From Onthomorpha sp937906975 (GTDB lineage Bacteria; Bacteroidota; Bacteroidia; Bacteroidales; P3): a stretch of 64,000 bases of DNA. Below the pieces are notes generated by a model. That model did not search any database and was not told the DNA's origin. It saw only the letters and a list, made by a program, of their open reading frames with translations. Of this stretch, positions 24,746 to 31,805 are shown one piece after another (the stretch's first letter is position 1; every line of letters starts with the position of its first letter). The position numbers and the translations under genes were made by a program. The stretch covers positions 124,001 to 188,000 of the forward strand of contig JAZLDH010000015.1 of assembly GCA_045614605.1 (NCBI GenBank), written 5' to 3'.

Positions 24746-27682
24746 TTATTGCAGTACTATTTTTGCATCTTTTCTTGCAAATCTGTTGTAAACCTTCACC
24801 ATGTAAGCACCTGCAGGCACTTGGTTTAGTTCAAACTTGTAGTCCTTAGTTTCAAACACCTTTCTACCTAAAGCATCATATACTTCTATCTTTAAATCTT
24901 TTTGTGTAGAAGATATTCTTACTTCTCTGTTGAAATTGTTTACGTAAATATCTTTGTTTACTGTTTCTGTAAGTCTGTGAGCTTTTTTAATCACGAATTT
25001 GAATCTGTCGGCATTTTCTCCTGCTACAATTCTGGTGTTGTATTCTACGCCATCGTTCATTTTTATGTCAAATCCGTTATCTATAAGATATACATTATAA
25101 TCCTCTGGTATGTCGCCAACGCTAAATGTTACTTCTTTGCTTTCGTAACTCTTAACATTAAGGGTTGCTGTGTAAGGTAAGGTTTTTACTTCTTCTTTTA
25201 CCAAAGCAACACCTTCGGTAAGGAAATATGGTTCTGCTATTTCAAATGGAGAGAACAACTTGTTTGCATCAAACTTATCGTCTCCTTGTGAGGCTTCTTC
25301 GTTTTGTGCTATAGAAAGTTTCGATGTTCTTTCTCCATCATTCATATATAGTTTGATATATTCCTTTTTCTTTTCTGCTTTACTTGATGTGCCTGTGTAT
25401 CTATGAAATTTAGAGAATGAAACGCCGTGTGCACCTTCTGTTTCATAGTTCACAAAGAATCCTTCTGTCATATTGATTACGCCTTCTTCAACAGCTTCCC
25501 AAGTTGTGCCGTTGAAACGATAAACAAATCCTCCTTTTACATCGCTTTGTTCACTTAGAAAACTATTTACGTCAAGTTTAAAGGTATAAGGATTTGATAA
25601 TGCTAACCAATTTCCGCCGTCTGTGTGTGTTTTTAGAGATTTCGTTACAGTTACAACAGAGTTATTTAAAGTATAGTCTTGCATTTCTACATCGGTTGTG
25701 AAGATTGTTGGCTCTTCTGCAAAACTCCAAGCAAAGAATCCTTCCCCTGCTCCAACTTCATCTTCTATTGTTGCAAAGTTATTGCTCCAATTTCCTGTAT
25801 TGTAATCAAAAAGTGATACAGAAATATCGTTTGTACCTGGTTTTACTGCTTCTAATTTGTAACCATTGAATGGTGCTCCAATAAATGACCATTTATCGTT
25901 TGGTAATATTGGCGTTTCTATTTCAAATATTCCACTAACATTTGTACCTGTTGAATTTATTAGTTGCCCGCTTTGAGTTATTCTCAAAATACCTTGATTG
26001 ATTAAGACTATTTTATTATTTATCACAAAATCTGTTGCAAGCGTCTTTGTCTCTCCTGAGTTTATTTTATAATAAATCTTTTTCCAAGTAGTATTTCCCC
26101 AATTAGAAGTATAACCACTTGCACCAAAAGGAACAGTAAGAGTTTTTGTTGAAGGAGTAGAAGCGAAAACACCTTCACCAAGCGTAGGTGCTGTTTCTGC
26201 AATACAAATAATAGAATCTAAACTACTGCAACCATAAAACGCAAAATCTACAATAGAAGTAACATTATAAGTTATTCCTTCATGTGTTACTGTTGCAGGA
26301 ATTACAGTAGATGTTGCAGTAGTATTATTATATGTTTTTACTGCCACTTCAAATATTTCTGGATTATTTGATACGAAAGTATAATCTCCTTGTGTAAATT
26401 CAAGGCTTGGAGGACAATCTTCATTAACACTCGCCCAAGTAGTATTTCCCCAATTTGTTGAATAACCTGTTGCTCCGCAAGGATAAGTAAGAGTTTTTGT
26501 TGAAGGAGTAGAAGAGAAAACAGAATAAAAAAGCGTAGGTGCTGTTTCTGCAAGACAAATAACAGAATCTAAACTACTGCAATTATAGAACGCACTACTT
26601 CCAATAGTATCAACACTATTACCAATAGTAACAGAAGTTAAACTACTGCAATAATAGAACGCATAATCTCGAATAGAAGTAACGGGATATTCAATATCAT
26701 TAATTTCAATTGCAGAAGGAATTATAACTTCTCCTCTTTTGTCTGTGTCGCAACTATAAACTTTCATATCTGTTGCAGGATTTCTATAAACATTATCTCC
26801 GAGATAAAAAGAAGTAAAACCTACATTAGTAAAATTATTAAAGCCTATCATGATAGACGCAGTTGGTATTGAATAAGTAATGCTATCAATAGTAATTTTA
26901 TCTCCTATTTTACTAAAAGCACTATTATCGATAGTAGCATTATTTGGTAAAGTAACATAAGTTAAACTACTGCAAAAAGCGAACGCATGACCTTCAATAG
27001 AAGTAACGCTATTAGGAATAGTAACAGAAGTTAAACTACTGCAACCAAGGAACGCACCTTCTCCAATAGAAGTAACGCTATTAGGAATAGTAATAGAAGT
27101 TAAACTACTGCAATCCTTGAACGCATCATATCCAATAGAAGTAACACTATTTGGAATATCAATAGAGGTTAAACTACTGCAACCACTGAACGCATAAATA
27201 CCAATAGAAATAACACTATTAGGAATAGTAACAGATGTTAAACTACTGCAACCATTAAACGCCCCACCTCCAATATAAGTAACACTATTAGGAATCGTAA
27301 CAGATGTTAAACTACTGCAACCACTGAACGCATAAATACCAATAGAAATAACACTATTTGGAATAGTAACAGATGTTAGACTACTGCAATCCTTGAACGC
27401 ATCATATCCAATATAAGTAACGCTATTTGGAATAGTAACAGATGTTAAACTACTGCAATCTTCGAACGCATCTTCTCCTATTTTAGTAACAGAATAATTT
27501 GTTCCTTGATATGTTACTGTATTTGGGATAACTATTGAAGTTGCGGAAGGCATACAATCGTGTACTTCTACTTCGTTTGTTCCCGTAACTTCGTATTGTA
27601 GTTCTCCTACTATAAACCTTGTTTGTGCCATAAGCACGTTTGCACATAGCAGAGTGCAAATAAAGAATAATAATCTTTTCAT
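24746..27682 (-). CDS. BspA-like leucine-rich-repeat surface protein with T9SS sorting domain
   Basis: 978 residues. A signal peptide (to about residue 19, MAQ) is followed by LRR_5-type 23-residue repeats (consensus CSSLTSVTIPNSVTSIG..AF) at about 65-250. A divergent block follows, then two copies of a CSSLDS-I-AETAPTL unit, and a beta-rich region with paired NPY/APFNGY modules. A T9SS type A sorting domain covers about 905-978 (LKIEVYDALGRKVFETKDY, then VPAGAYMVKVYNR, ending KIVLQ). The protein is expected to cross the outer membrane by T9SS and be anchored or released. BspA relatives bind fibronectin and other host proteins; that function is inferred. Repeat units show recent duplication. 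Confidence 0.93.
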   Translation of the reverse strand: MKRLLFFICTLLCANVLMAQTRFIVGELQYEVTGTNEVEVHDCMPSATSIVIPNTVTYQGTNYSVTKIGEDAFEDCSSLTSVTIPNSVTYIGYDAFKDCSSLTSVTIPNSVISIGIYAFSGCSSLTSVTIPNSVTYIGGGAFNGCSSLTSVTIPNSVISIGIYAFSGCSSLTSIDIPNSVTSIGYDAFKDCSSLTSITIPNSVTSIGEGAFLGCSSLTSVTIPNSVTSIEGHAFAFCSSLTYVTLPNNATIDNSAFSKIGDKITIDSITYSIPTASIMIGFNNFTNVGFTSFYLGDNVYRNPATDMKVYSCDTDKRGEVIIPSAIEINDIEYPVTSIRDYAFYYCSSLTSVTIGNSVDTIGSSAFYNCSSLDSVICLAETAPTLFYSVFSSTPSTKTLTYPCGATGYSTNWGNTTWASVNEDCPPSLEFTQGDYTFVSNNPEIFEVAVKTYNNTTATSTVIPATVTHEGITYNVTSIVDFAFYGCSSLDSIICIAETAPTLGEGVFASTPSTKTLTVPFGASGYTSNWGNTTWKKIYYKINSGETKTLATDFVINNKIVLINQGILRITQSGQLINSTGTNVSGIFEIETPILPNDKWSFIGAPFNGYKLEAVKPGTNDISVSLFDYNTGNWSNNFATIEDEVGAGEGFFAWSFAEEPTIFTTDVEMQDYTLNNSVVTVTKSLKTHTDGGNWLALSNPYTFKLDVNSFLSEQSDVKGGFVYRFNGTTWEAVEEGVINMTEGFFVNYETEGAHGVSFSKFHRYTGTSSKAEKKKEYIKLYMNDGERTSKLSIAQNEEASQGDDKFDANKLFSPFEIAEPYFLTEGVALVKEEVKTLPYTATLNVKSYESKEVTFSVGDIPEDYNVYLIDNGFDIKMNDGVEYNTRIVAGENADRFKFVIKKAHRLTETVNKDIYVNNFNREVRISSTQKDLKIEVYDALGRKVFETKDYKFELNQVPAGAYMVKVYNRFARKDAKIVLQ
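26940..27480 (-). repeat. Tandem 69-bp repeats coding the LRR units
   Basis: About eight consecutive 69-bp units (23 codons) sharing the CSSLTS core. Two long-range near-identities are visible: the unit at 27181 recurs at 27319 (138 bp, two units), and the one starting TCCTTGAACGCATCATATCC at 27114 recurs at 27390 (276 bp, four units). The order of unit types is palindrome-like (A-B-C-B-A). Confidence 0.9.
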
Positions 27683-27732
27683 TTTTTATGTCTTTATGTT
27701 TTTTTAAATTTTTATTGCTCAATTAAAATATA

Positions 27733-27923
27733 TTAAAAAAGACGTGGACTTAGTCTTATCGTTGTTTGAGGTTCGGGAAACACCTGTTTACCAAAATAAG
27801 AAAAGCCCACGATATACACGCGGGCGTTTTCTACTTATTCTATTGGTAAACAATTTGAAATTTTCCCGATTTCAAACAACCAGAAAACAAGCAAAAACGC
27901 TTTTTTATGTCAATAAAATTTCA
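27733..27923 (-). ncRNA. ssrS: Probable 6S RNA (6S-Flavo type)
   Basis: About 191 nt between a perfect promoter and a terminator. Its core folds into one long interrupted hairpin: GTTGTTTGA (27872-27880 on minus) pairs with 27761-27769, TCGGGAAA with TTTCCCGA, then an open asymmetric internal loop, GTTTACCAA with TTGGTAAAC, AATAAG/GAAAA with CTTATT/TTTTC, and a GC-rich end (GCCCGCG against CGTGGGC). A long rod with a central bubble, size near 190 nt, and no coding frame fit the 6S RNA that binds housekeeping RNA polymerase. The Rfam family named for Bacteroidetes is 6S-Flavo. I judge this by architecture, not by a covariance search. Confidence 0.7.
27735..27757 (-). terminator. Terminator of the putative 6S RNA
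   Basis: On minus, AAGAC with GTCTT around a 9-base loop, then six T. The short stem is modest but well placed at the end of the structured RNA. Confidence 0.6.
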
Positions 27924-27928
27924 GCCTG

Positions 27929-27959
27929 CAAAGGTAAAACAATTTTTATTAACGACAAA
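27929..27959 (-). promoter_or_regulatory. Perfect Bacteroides promoter for the putative 6S RNA
   Basis: On minus: TTTG (27956-27959), exactly 19 bp, TACCTTTG (27929-27936). Start predicted near 27923. No coding gene begins downstream for more than 240 bases, which supports an RNA product. Confidence 0.8.
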
Positions 27960-27987
27960 AAAACCGCAGAATTAACTCTGCGGTTTT
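27960..27987 (-). terminator. Terminator of the HU-like gene
   Basis: 11-bp stem AAAACCGCAGA with its complement and a 6-base loop. On minus it runs into a T-run that is itself the -33 region of the next promoter. Confidence 0.9.
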
Positions 27988-28006
27988 CAGCTTCGAGATG
28001 ATGAAT

Positions 28007-28504
28007 TTACGCCTCGTTTTTAGCTTTTTTTTCTGCACGCATTCTTTTTGCAAGAAGTGCATCCATTTCTGTCATTTCCTCAGGAGTAATTTCCGTTGTT
28101 TTGACAATGTTTTTAATGCTTGTGTCCACAAAGTTGAACTTCGCATTTCGGATTTGATAAGTCAGCCAAGGCGATGGGCGAAAGGCTATATGCAAACCTT
28201 TTATCGAGTCTGCCTTTACCAAATCGGCACTTTCTTGCGACTTTGCTCTAAGATTAGGAGAAAAAGTTCCCAAAAGTCCAAGCTTTACTGTCGCTCCTCG
28301 CAAAAGATGATAACTCATCTCTACTTGCAACTGCTGTAAAACGCCCATCACATCGGCTTTGCTCATTGTGGAAGCGCCTGCTACTTGTTCGGCAATGTAG
28401 TCTAAATCGACTGATTGCTCTCTTACAATTCTTGCAATGAATTTTTCACCTGGGTTTGGTCCGAAAGTAATGTTTCGTTTTACTCTCACAAATTGAATTG
28501 CCAT
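28007..28504 (-). CDS. HU-related DNA-binding protein
   Basis: 165 residues. A histone-like HU/IHF domain at about 1-125 (opening FVRVKRNITFGPNPGEKFIARIV; helices near 30-70; GATVKLGLLGTFSPNLRAKS as the beta-arm region) is followed by a charged tail rich in Lys, Glu and Ala (130-165). This matches the Bacteroidetes HU-related family of single-domain nucleoid proteins rather than canonical 90-residue HU. It probably shapes DNA or acts at specific sites. It lies between the putative 6S RNA gene and a 580-bp non-coding stretch containing a long 21-bp array. Confidence 0.88.
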   Translation of the reverse strand: MAIQFVRVKRNITFGPNPGEKFIARIVREQSVDLDYIAEQVAGASTMSKADVMGVLQQLQVEMSYHLLRGATVKLGLLGTFSPNLRAKSQESADLVKADSIKGLHIAFRPSPWLTYQIRNAKFNFVDTSIKNIVKTTEITPEEMTEMDALLAKRMRAEKKAKNEA

Positions 28505-28635
28505 AACTTTAAAGAATTAAGGTTAATAATAAAATTGTTACTCTAAGGCTTTCTGTTTGAAAAACACCTCAACAAGAAAACAAAACACGATTAAAAAAAG
28601 TTCATTCATGCTAAAAAAATACTGCTTTCAAGGGT

Positions 28636-28669
28636 AAAAATAATTCCCTTGTGAGAGGGAATATTTTTC
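28636..28669. other. Free-standing hairpin, possible bidirectional terminator or RNA end
   Basis: A 13-bp stem with one bulged A, 6-base loop (TGTGAG), A-tract on one side and T-tract on the other, so it could terminate in either direction. No gene points into it from close by: the HU-like gene starts 132 bp away and reads outward, and gpsA already has its own terminator. Confidence 0.5.
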
Positions 28670-28753
28670 TTGTGGCAAGATTTTTGAAATTCTACAAAAA
28701 TCAACCAAAATCGCAGTAAAAAATCTCTAAAATCAGATTTTAATGAAAGCAGA

Positions 28754-28886
28754 TCGGATCAAAATTTTTTTTGAACCGAGGAAATTTTTTTTTGATCGGA
28801 GAAAAAAAATTTTTGCTCCGAAGATATTTTTTGAAATTACGCTAAAAAAGCGAGAATTTCTAAGAAAAAAAACTTGAAATCAAAGA
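28754..28886. repeat. Longest 21-bp phased array, seven cores
   Basis: Seven-base cores start at 28754 (TCGGATC), 28775 (ACCGAGG), 28796 (TCGGAGA), 28817 (TCCGAAG), 28838 (TACGCTA), 28859 (TCTAAGA) and 28880 (TCAAAGA), each exactly 21 bp from the last. Linkers of 14 bp are nearly pure A/T, such as AAAATTTTTTTTGA. Cores vary while spacing and linker composition are kept. Confidence 0.75.
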
Positions 28887-29040
28887 AAAAAAGCGAGAAT
28901 ATCGCTACTAAATTTCTTAAAGCATTGATTTAAAACAAGTTAGCAAAAGCCTAATAAATCGAAAAAAACAAAACAGAAGTTCAAGACTTGAAAATATCGC
29001 ACGTATTAGGCGTTAAATGGCGGGAATTTTATTTATAGAA

Positions 29041-29069
29041 AAGGCTGGATTGTTAAAAAATCCAGCCTT
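29041..29069 (-). terminator. Terminator of gpsA
   Basis: 11-bp perfect stem AAGGCTGGATT with its complement, 7-base loop, 17 bp past the stop. The T-tract on the minus side is weak (TTTCTATAAATAAAAT). Confidence 0.75.
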
Positions 29070-29085
29070 ATTTGTATTGTATTCT

Positions 29086-30075
29086 CTATTTAAAGGTTTC
29101 GCTTAAAATTTTTAATTCTTGTGAAAGCGAAGCTCCTTCATATAATACTTTGTAGGCAAATTGTGCTATTGGCATATTGACTCCTAATTCGGAATTGGTT
29201 TTATTGATGCAGTTTGTTGCATAATACCCTTCTGCCACCATAGACATTTCTAACTGTGCTGACTTTACGCTGTAGCCTTGTCCAATCATTTGTCCGAAAG
29301 TACGGTTTCTGCTGTGTTGTGAATAGGCTGTTACTAATAAGTCGCCTAAATATACAAAATTGTTAGTGTCGCGGTTTTCACTTTTAGCAATTACGTTGAG
29401 AAATCTTTGCATTTCTTGTGCTGCATTGGAGATTAAAACCGCTATGAAGTTGTCTCCATAGCCTGCTCCTTTGCATACTCCTGCTACAAGGGCGTATATG
29501 TTTTTTAATACTGCGGAATATTCTATTCCTCTTACGTCATTGGAAGTCCTTGTTTTGACAAAGCGACACGCAAAACGCTCTGCAAGGTCTTGTGCAAGGT
29601 TTTCTTGGTGTGCTCCTAAGGTTAGGTATGTCATTCCGTCTTGTGCGATTTCTTCTGCGTGAGAAGGTCCGCTAAGTACGGCTTGTCTTTCTAATTCTAC
29701 CTTGAATTGAGTTTGCAAATAATCGGCAACTATTTGATTGGTGCTCGGAATTATTCCTTTTGTAGCACTGATTATGGTCTTGTTTTCAAAGTCTGATGGT
29801 GTTAAGTCTTGCAATGATTTTTCTACAAAGGCTGATGGAATTACTAAGACTATGGTATCGGTTGAGGATATTACTTTTTTTATGTCTGTTGTAATCTCTA
29901 TCTTGTTTGTGTCTAATTGACAAGAACGCAAAAAGAGAGGGTTACGTCCATATTGACGTACTCCCTCTACTATTTCTGTTTCTCTAACCCACCAATGTAC
30001 TTTGTCGTGGTTTTGGATTGCGATTTTAACTATCGCAGTCGCCCAACTACCACTTCCTAATACTGCTATATTCAT
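29086..30075 (-). CDS. gpsA: NAD(P)-dependent glycerol-3-phosphate dehydrogenase
   Basis: Reduces dihydroxyacetone phosphate to sn-glycerol-3-phosphate for phospholipid synthesis. The N-terminal Rossmann motif is AVLGSGSWATAI (residues 4-15). The catalytic-domain signatures are ALVAGVCKGAGYGDN near residue 192-206, and SATKG (124-128), with the GPSHAEE motif just beyond. 329 residues, normal length. It follows the M49-like peptidase gene by 2 bp, so the two share a transcript. Confidence 0.95.
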   Translation of the reverse strand: MNIAVLGSGSWATAIVKIAIQNHDKVHWWVRETEIVEGVRQYGRNPLFLRSCQLDTNKIEITTDIKKVISSTDTIVLVIPSAFVEKSLQDLTPSDFENKTIISATKGIIPSTNQIVADYLQTQFKVELERQAVLSGPSHAEEIAQDGMTYLTLGAHQENLAQDLAERFACRFVKTRTSNDVRGIEYSAVLKNIYALVAGVCKGAGYGDNFIAVLISNAAQEMQRFLNVIAKSENRDTNNFVYLGDLLVTAYSQHSRNRTFGQMIGQGYSVKSAQLEMSMVAEGYYATNCINKTNSELGVNMPIAQFAYKVLYEGASLSQELKILSETFK

Positions 30076-30077
30076 TT

Positions 30078-31712
30078 TTATAGCCCTAATACTTTTTTAC
30101 CTTGTTCGTATCTTATGTCTTTTGGTATGCTTTTTCCGTTTATCACGTCAAGTGTTTCTTGAAGACTTGGACGGATTTGTCCGTTCTTTTCAGCATATTG
30201 TTTTGCTCTTATGATATCGCCTGTTCCTTCTATTTCTAAAATCATTGCAGCCCAAGAATCTATTGCTTTTATAGCGTTTTCGTAATTGATTTGGTAGATT
30301 CCTTCTTGGTTTTTAACGAAAGCTGCATTGTCTTCAAAGAAATTAAAGCACATCATATTAGCTGTTCCGTGTGAAGATGCTGCTCCAAAACGTACTGAAC
30401 GTAATATTCCTGCTATAAAGGTTGTTAATGCGTCTTCTTTTGTGATTGAAGTGATTTCTCCTTTGTCTATCAATGAGCAAACCATGTATAATCCTAAGAT
30501 GTCTGCTTTTGCTTCTTCCCATGCTGAGTATTGATTTCCTAAGGCTTGTCTTACTCCTCCTTTTCCGTTGATTGTGTTTTTGATTCCTAAACCGTGGGCT
30601 ACTTCGTGGAAGGTTACGTTATAGAAAAATGCGTCAAATTTTACTTTTGCTAATTGTTCTTGTGGTAAAATGTTTTCTGCAATTGGGTAAAGTATCTTAT
30701 CAAATTTTGCTTTCATCGCATTCTTCAATTGAAGACGTCTTGCTCCTTTTGCTAATTGTACTCTTTCGTCGTTAGGTAAGTTGATTGCTATTGTTTTGCT
30801 ACCAGAGTTGCAATCTCCTGCGTAATAAATTGCATCATATACGTTAAGGTCTGATTCTGTTCCTGGAACTTCTTGTTTGAACTTAGGATCGCATGGAAGT
30901 TCTTTTTGAAGTTGTGGAAGCATTGATGTGAATTTTGCAAGTTTTGCACTTTCTTCTTCATCTTTTACTAAGATAAATGCTTCGTATGCTGCTTTTGCTC
31001 CAAATAAACGGTCTTCATAGTTTTCGATTGGCCCTACTACAAAATCTAAATGGCTATTTTTCATATCCATCCAAGCCATATCTGATGCGAAATAGTCGTC
31101 TGTTTGAAAGGCTTTCTTTCTTTCTTCTAAGTATTTTTTTAATCCTGCATCTTCTGCCAAAGGAATTGCTTTGTCAAGTAATGCACATACTTTGTCTATT
31201 TGTTTTTTGTATTCTTCTCTGTACCATTTTACTTGCAATTTGCCTTCTGCATCTCTACGAATTACAGTGTAAAGGCTTCCTTTGTTTTCATCTTGTAAAG
31301 CATCGTACTCTTCTTTAGTCATATCACTTGGATAGAAGTTTGCTCCCAATGGTTTTTCTGCATATCCACTTACAAATGTACGCATTCCGTCAAGTCTGTC
31401 CCAAGGACCATAGTTGATTAATGCGAAATCTCTTGTTGCTGGGTCTTCTATTTTTTGCATGTCGGCTTTATCTCCGTATGATTGCAACCAGAACAATTCG
31501 TCCATAATTTCTGCTATGTCAAAGAAAATTCCAATCAATTGTTTTTCTTTGTCATTTAATTTGTTTAAATCTGTGGTTAATTGAACCATTGCAAATTCAT
31601 CTACTTTTTTTTGCATTTCTGAGCGTGATTCTTCTTGTTTTGCTACTTTTTCTCCGCATGAAGCAAATAAAATTGCTGCCAATGCAAGAATTGATAATAA
31701 TTTTTTCTTCAT
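30078..31712 (-). CDS. M49-like (dipeptidyl peptidase III family) zinc peptidase, lipoprotein
   Basis: 544 residues. Lipoprotein signal with Cys at 19 (LFASCGEK). The zinc site is HEVAH at 369-373 followed by GLG, with the second ligand motif AWEEAKADILG near 398-408. The whole matches the Bacteroidetes M49-related proteins. Classical DPP III carries the six-residue HELLGH; this one has the five-residue HEXXH, a variant known in some bacterial DPP III enzymes. It likely trims short peptides at the cell envelope. It starts a two-gene unit with gpsA. No convincing -33/-7 pair was found upstream. Confidence 0.82.
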   Translation of the reverse strand: MKKKLLSILALAAILFASCGEKVAKQEESRSEMQKKVDEFAMVQLTTDLNKLNDKEKQLIGIFFDIAEIMDELFWLQSYGDKADMQKIEDPATRDFALINYGPWDRLDGMRTFVSGYAEKPLGANFYPSDMTKEEYDALQDENKGSLYTVIRRDAEGKLQVKWYREEYKKQIDKVCALLDKAIPLAEDAGLKKYLEERKKAFQTDDYFASDMAWMDMKNSHLDFVVGPIENYEDRLFGAKAAYEAFILVKDEEESAKLAKFTSMLPQLQKELPCDPKFKQEVPGTESDLNVYDAIYYAGDCNSGSKTIAINLPNDERVQLAKGARRLQLKNAMKAKFDKILYPIAENILPQEQLAKVKFDAFFYNVTFHEVAHGLGIKNTINGKGGVRQALGNQYSAWEEAKADILGLYMVCSLIDKGEITSITKEDALTTFIAGILRSVRFGAASSHGTANMMCFNFFEDNAAFVKNQEGIYQINYENAIKAIDSWAAMILEIEGTGDIIRAKQYAEKNGQIRPSLQETLDVINGKSIPKDIRYEQGKKVLGL

Positions 31713-31805
31713 CTTCTATTCTTATTTAATTGTTATTCTATTTTTTTCTTTGAATTTGCGAAAATAATATTTTTATCGTGTTCTGCAAAATTTATCTTTG
31801 TTTTA

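Larger units (their letters stand above)
28505..29085. other. 580-bp non-coding region
   Basis: No reading frame of note, no tRNA, and extremely A/T-rich. It holds a near-perfect hairpin at 28636-28669 (AAAAATA, one bulge, TTCCCT and complement). It also holds a phased 21-bp array at 28754-28886 with GC-containing cores, a repeated AAAAAGCGAGAAT stretch (28846 and 28888), and the gpsA terminator at the right end. No -33/-7 pair could be placed with confidence, and no promoter for the HU-like gene was recognised. Confidence 0.8.

Noticed and set aside
27733..27923. tmRNA or RNase P RNA
   Set aside because: Too short, no tRNA-like ends with CCA or tag frame, and a single rod-like fold instead of multiple domains.
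28754..28886. CRISPR array, because of exact periodicity
   Set aside because: The period is only 21 bp, the units are not identical, the linkers are A/T tracts rather than unique spacers, and no cas genes are present.
28505..29085. tRNA genes in the long gap
   Set aside because: No cloverleaf-compatible stretch, no GGTTCGAATCC-like T-arm; base composition is almost pure A/T.
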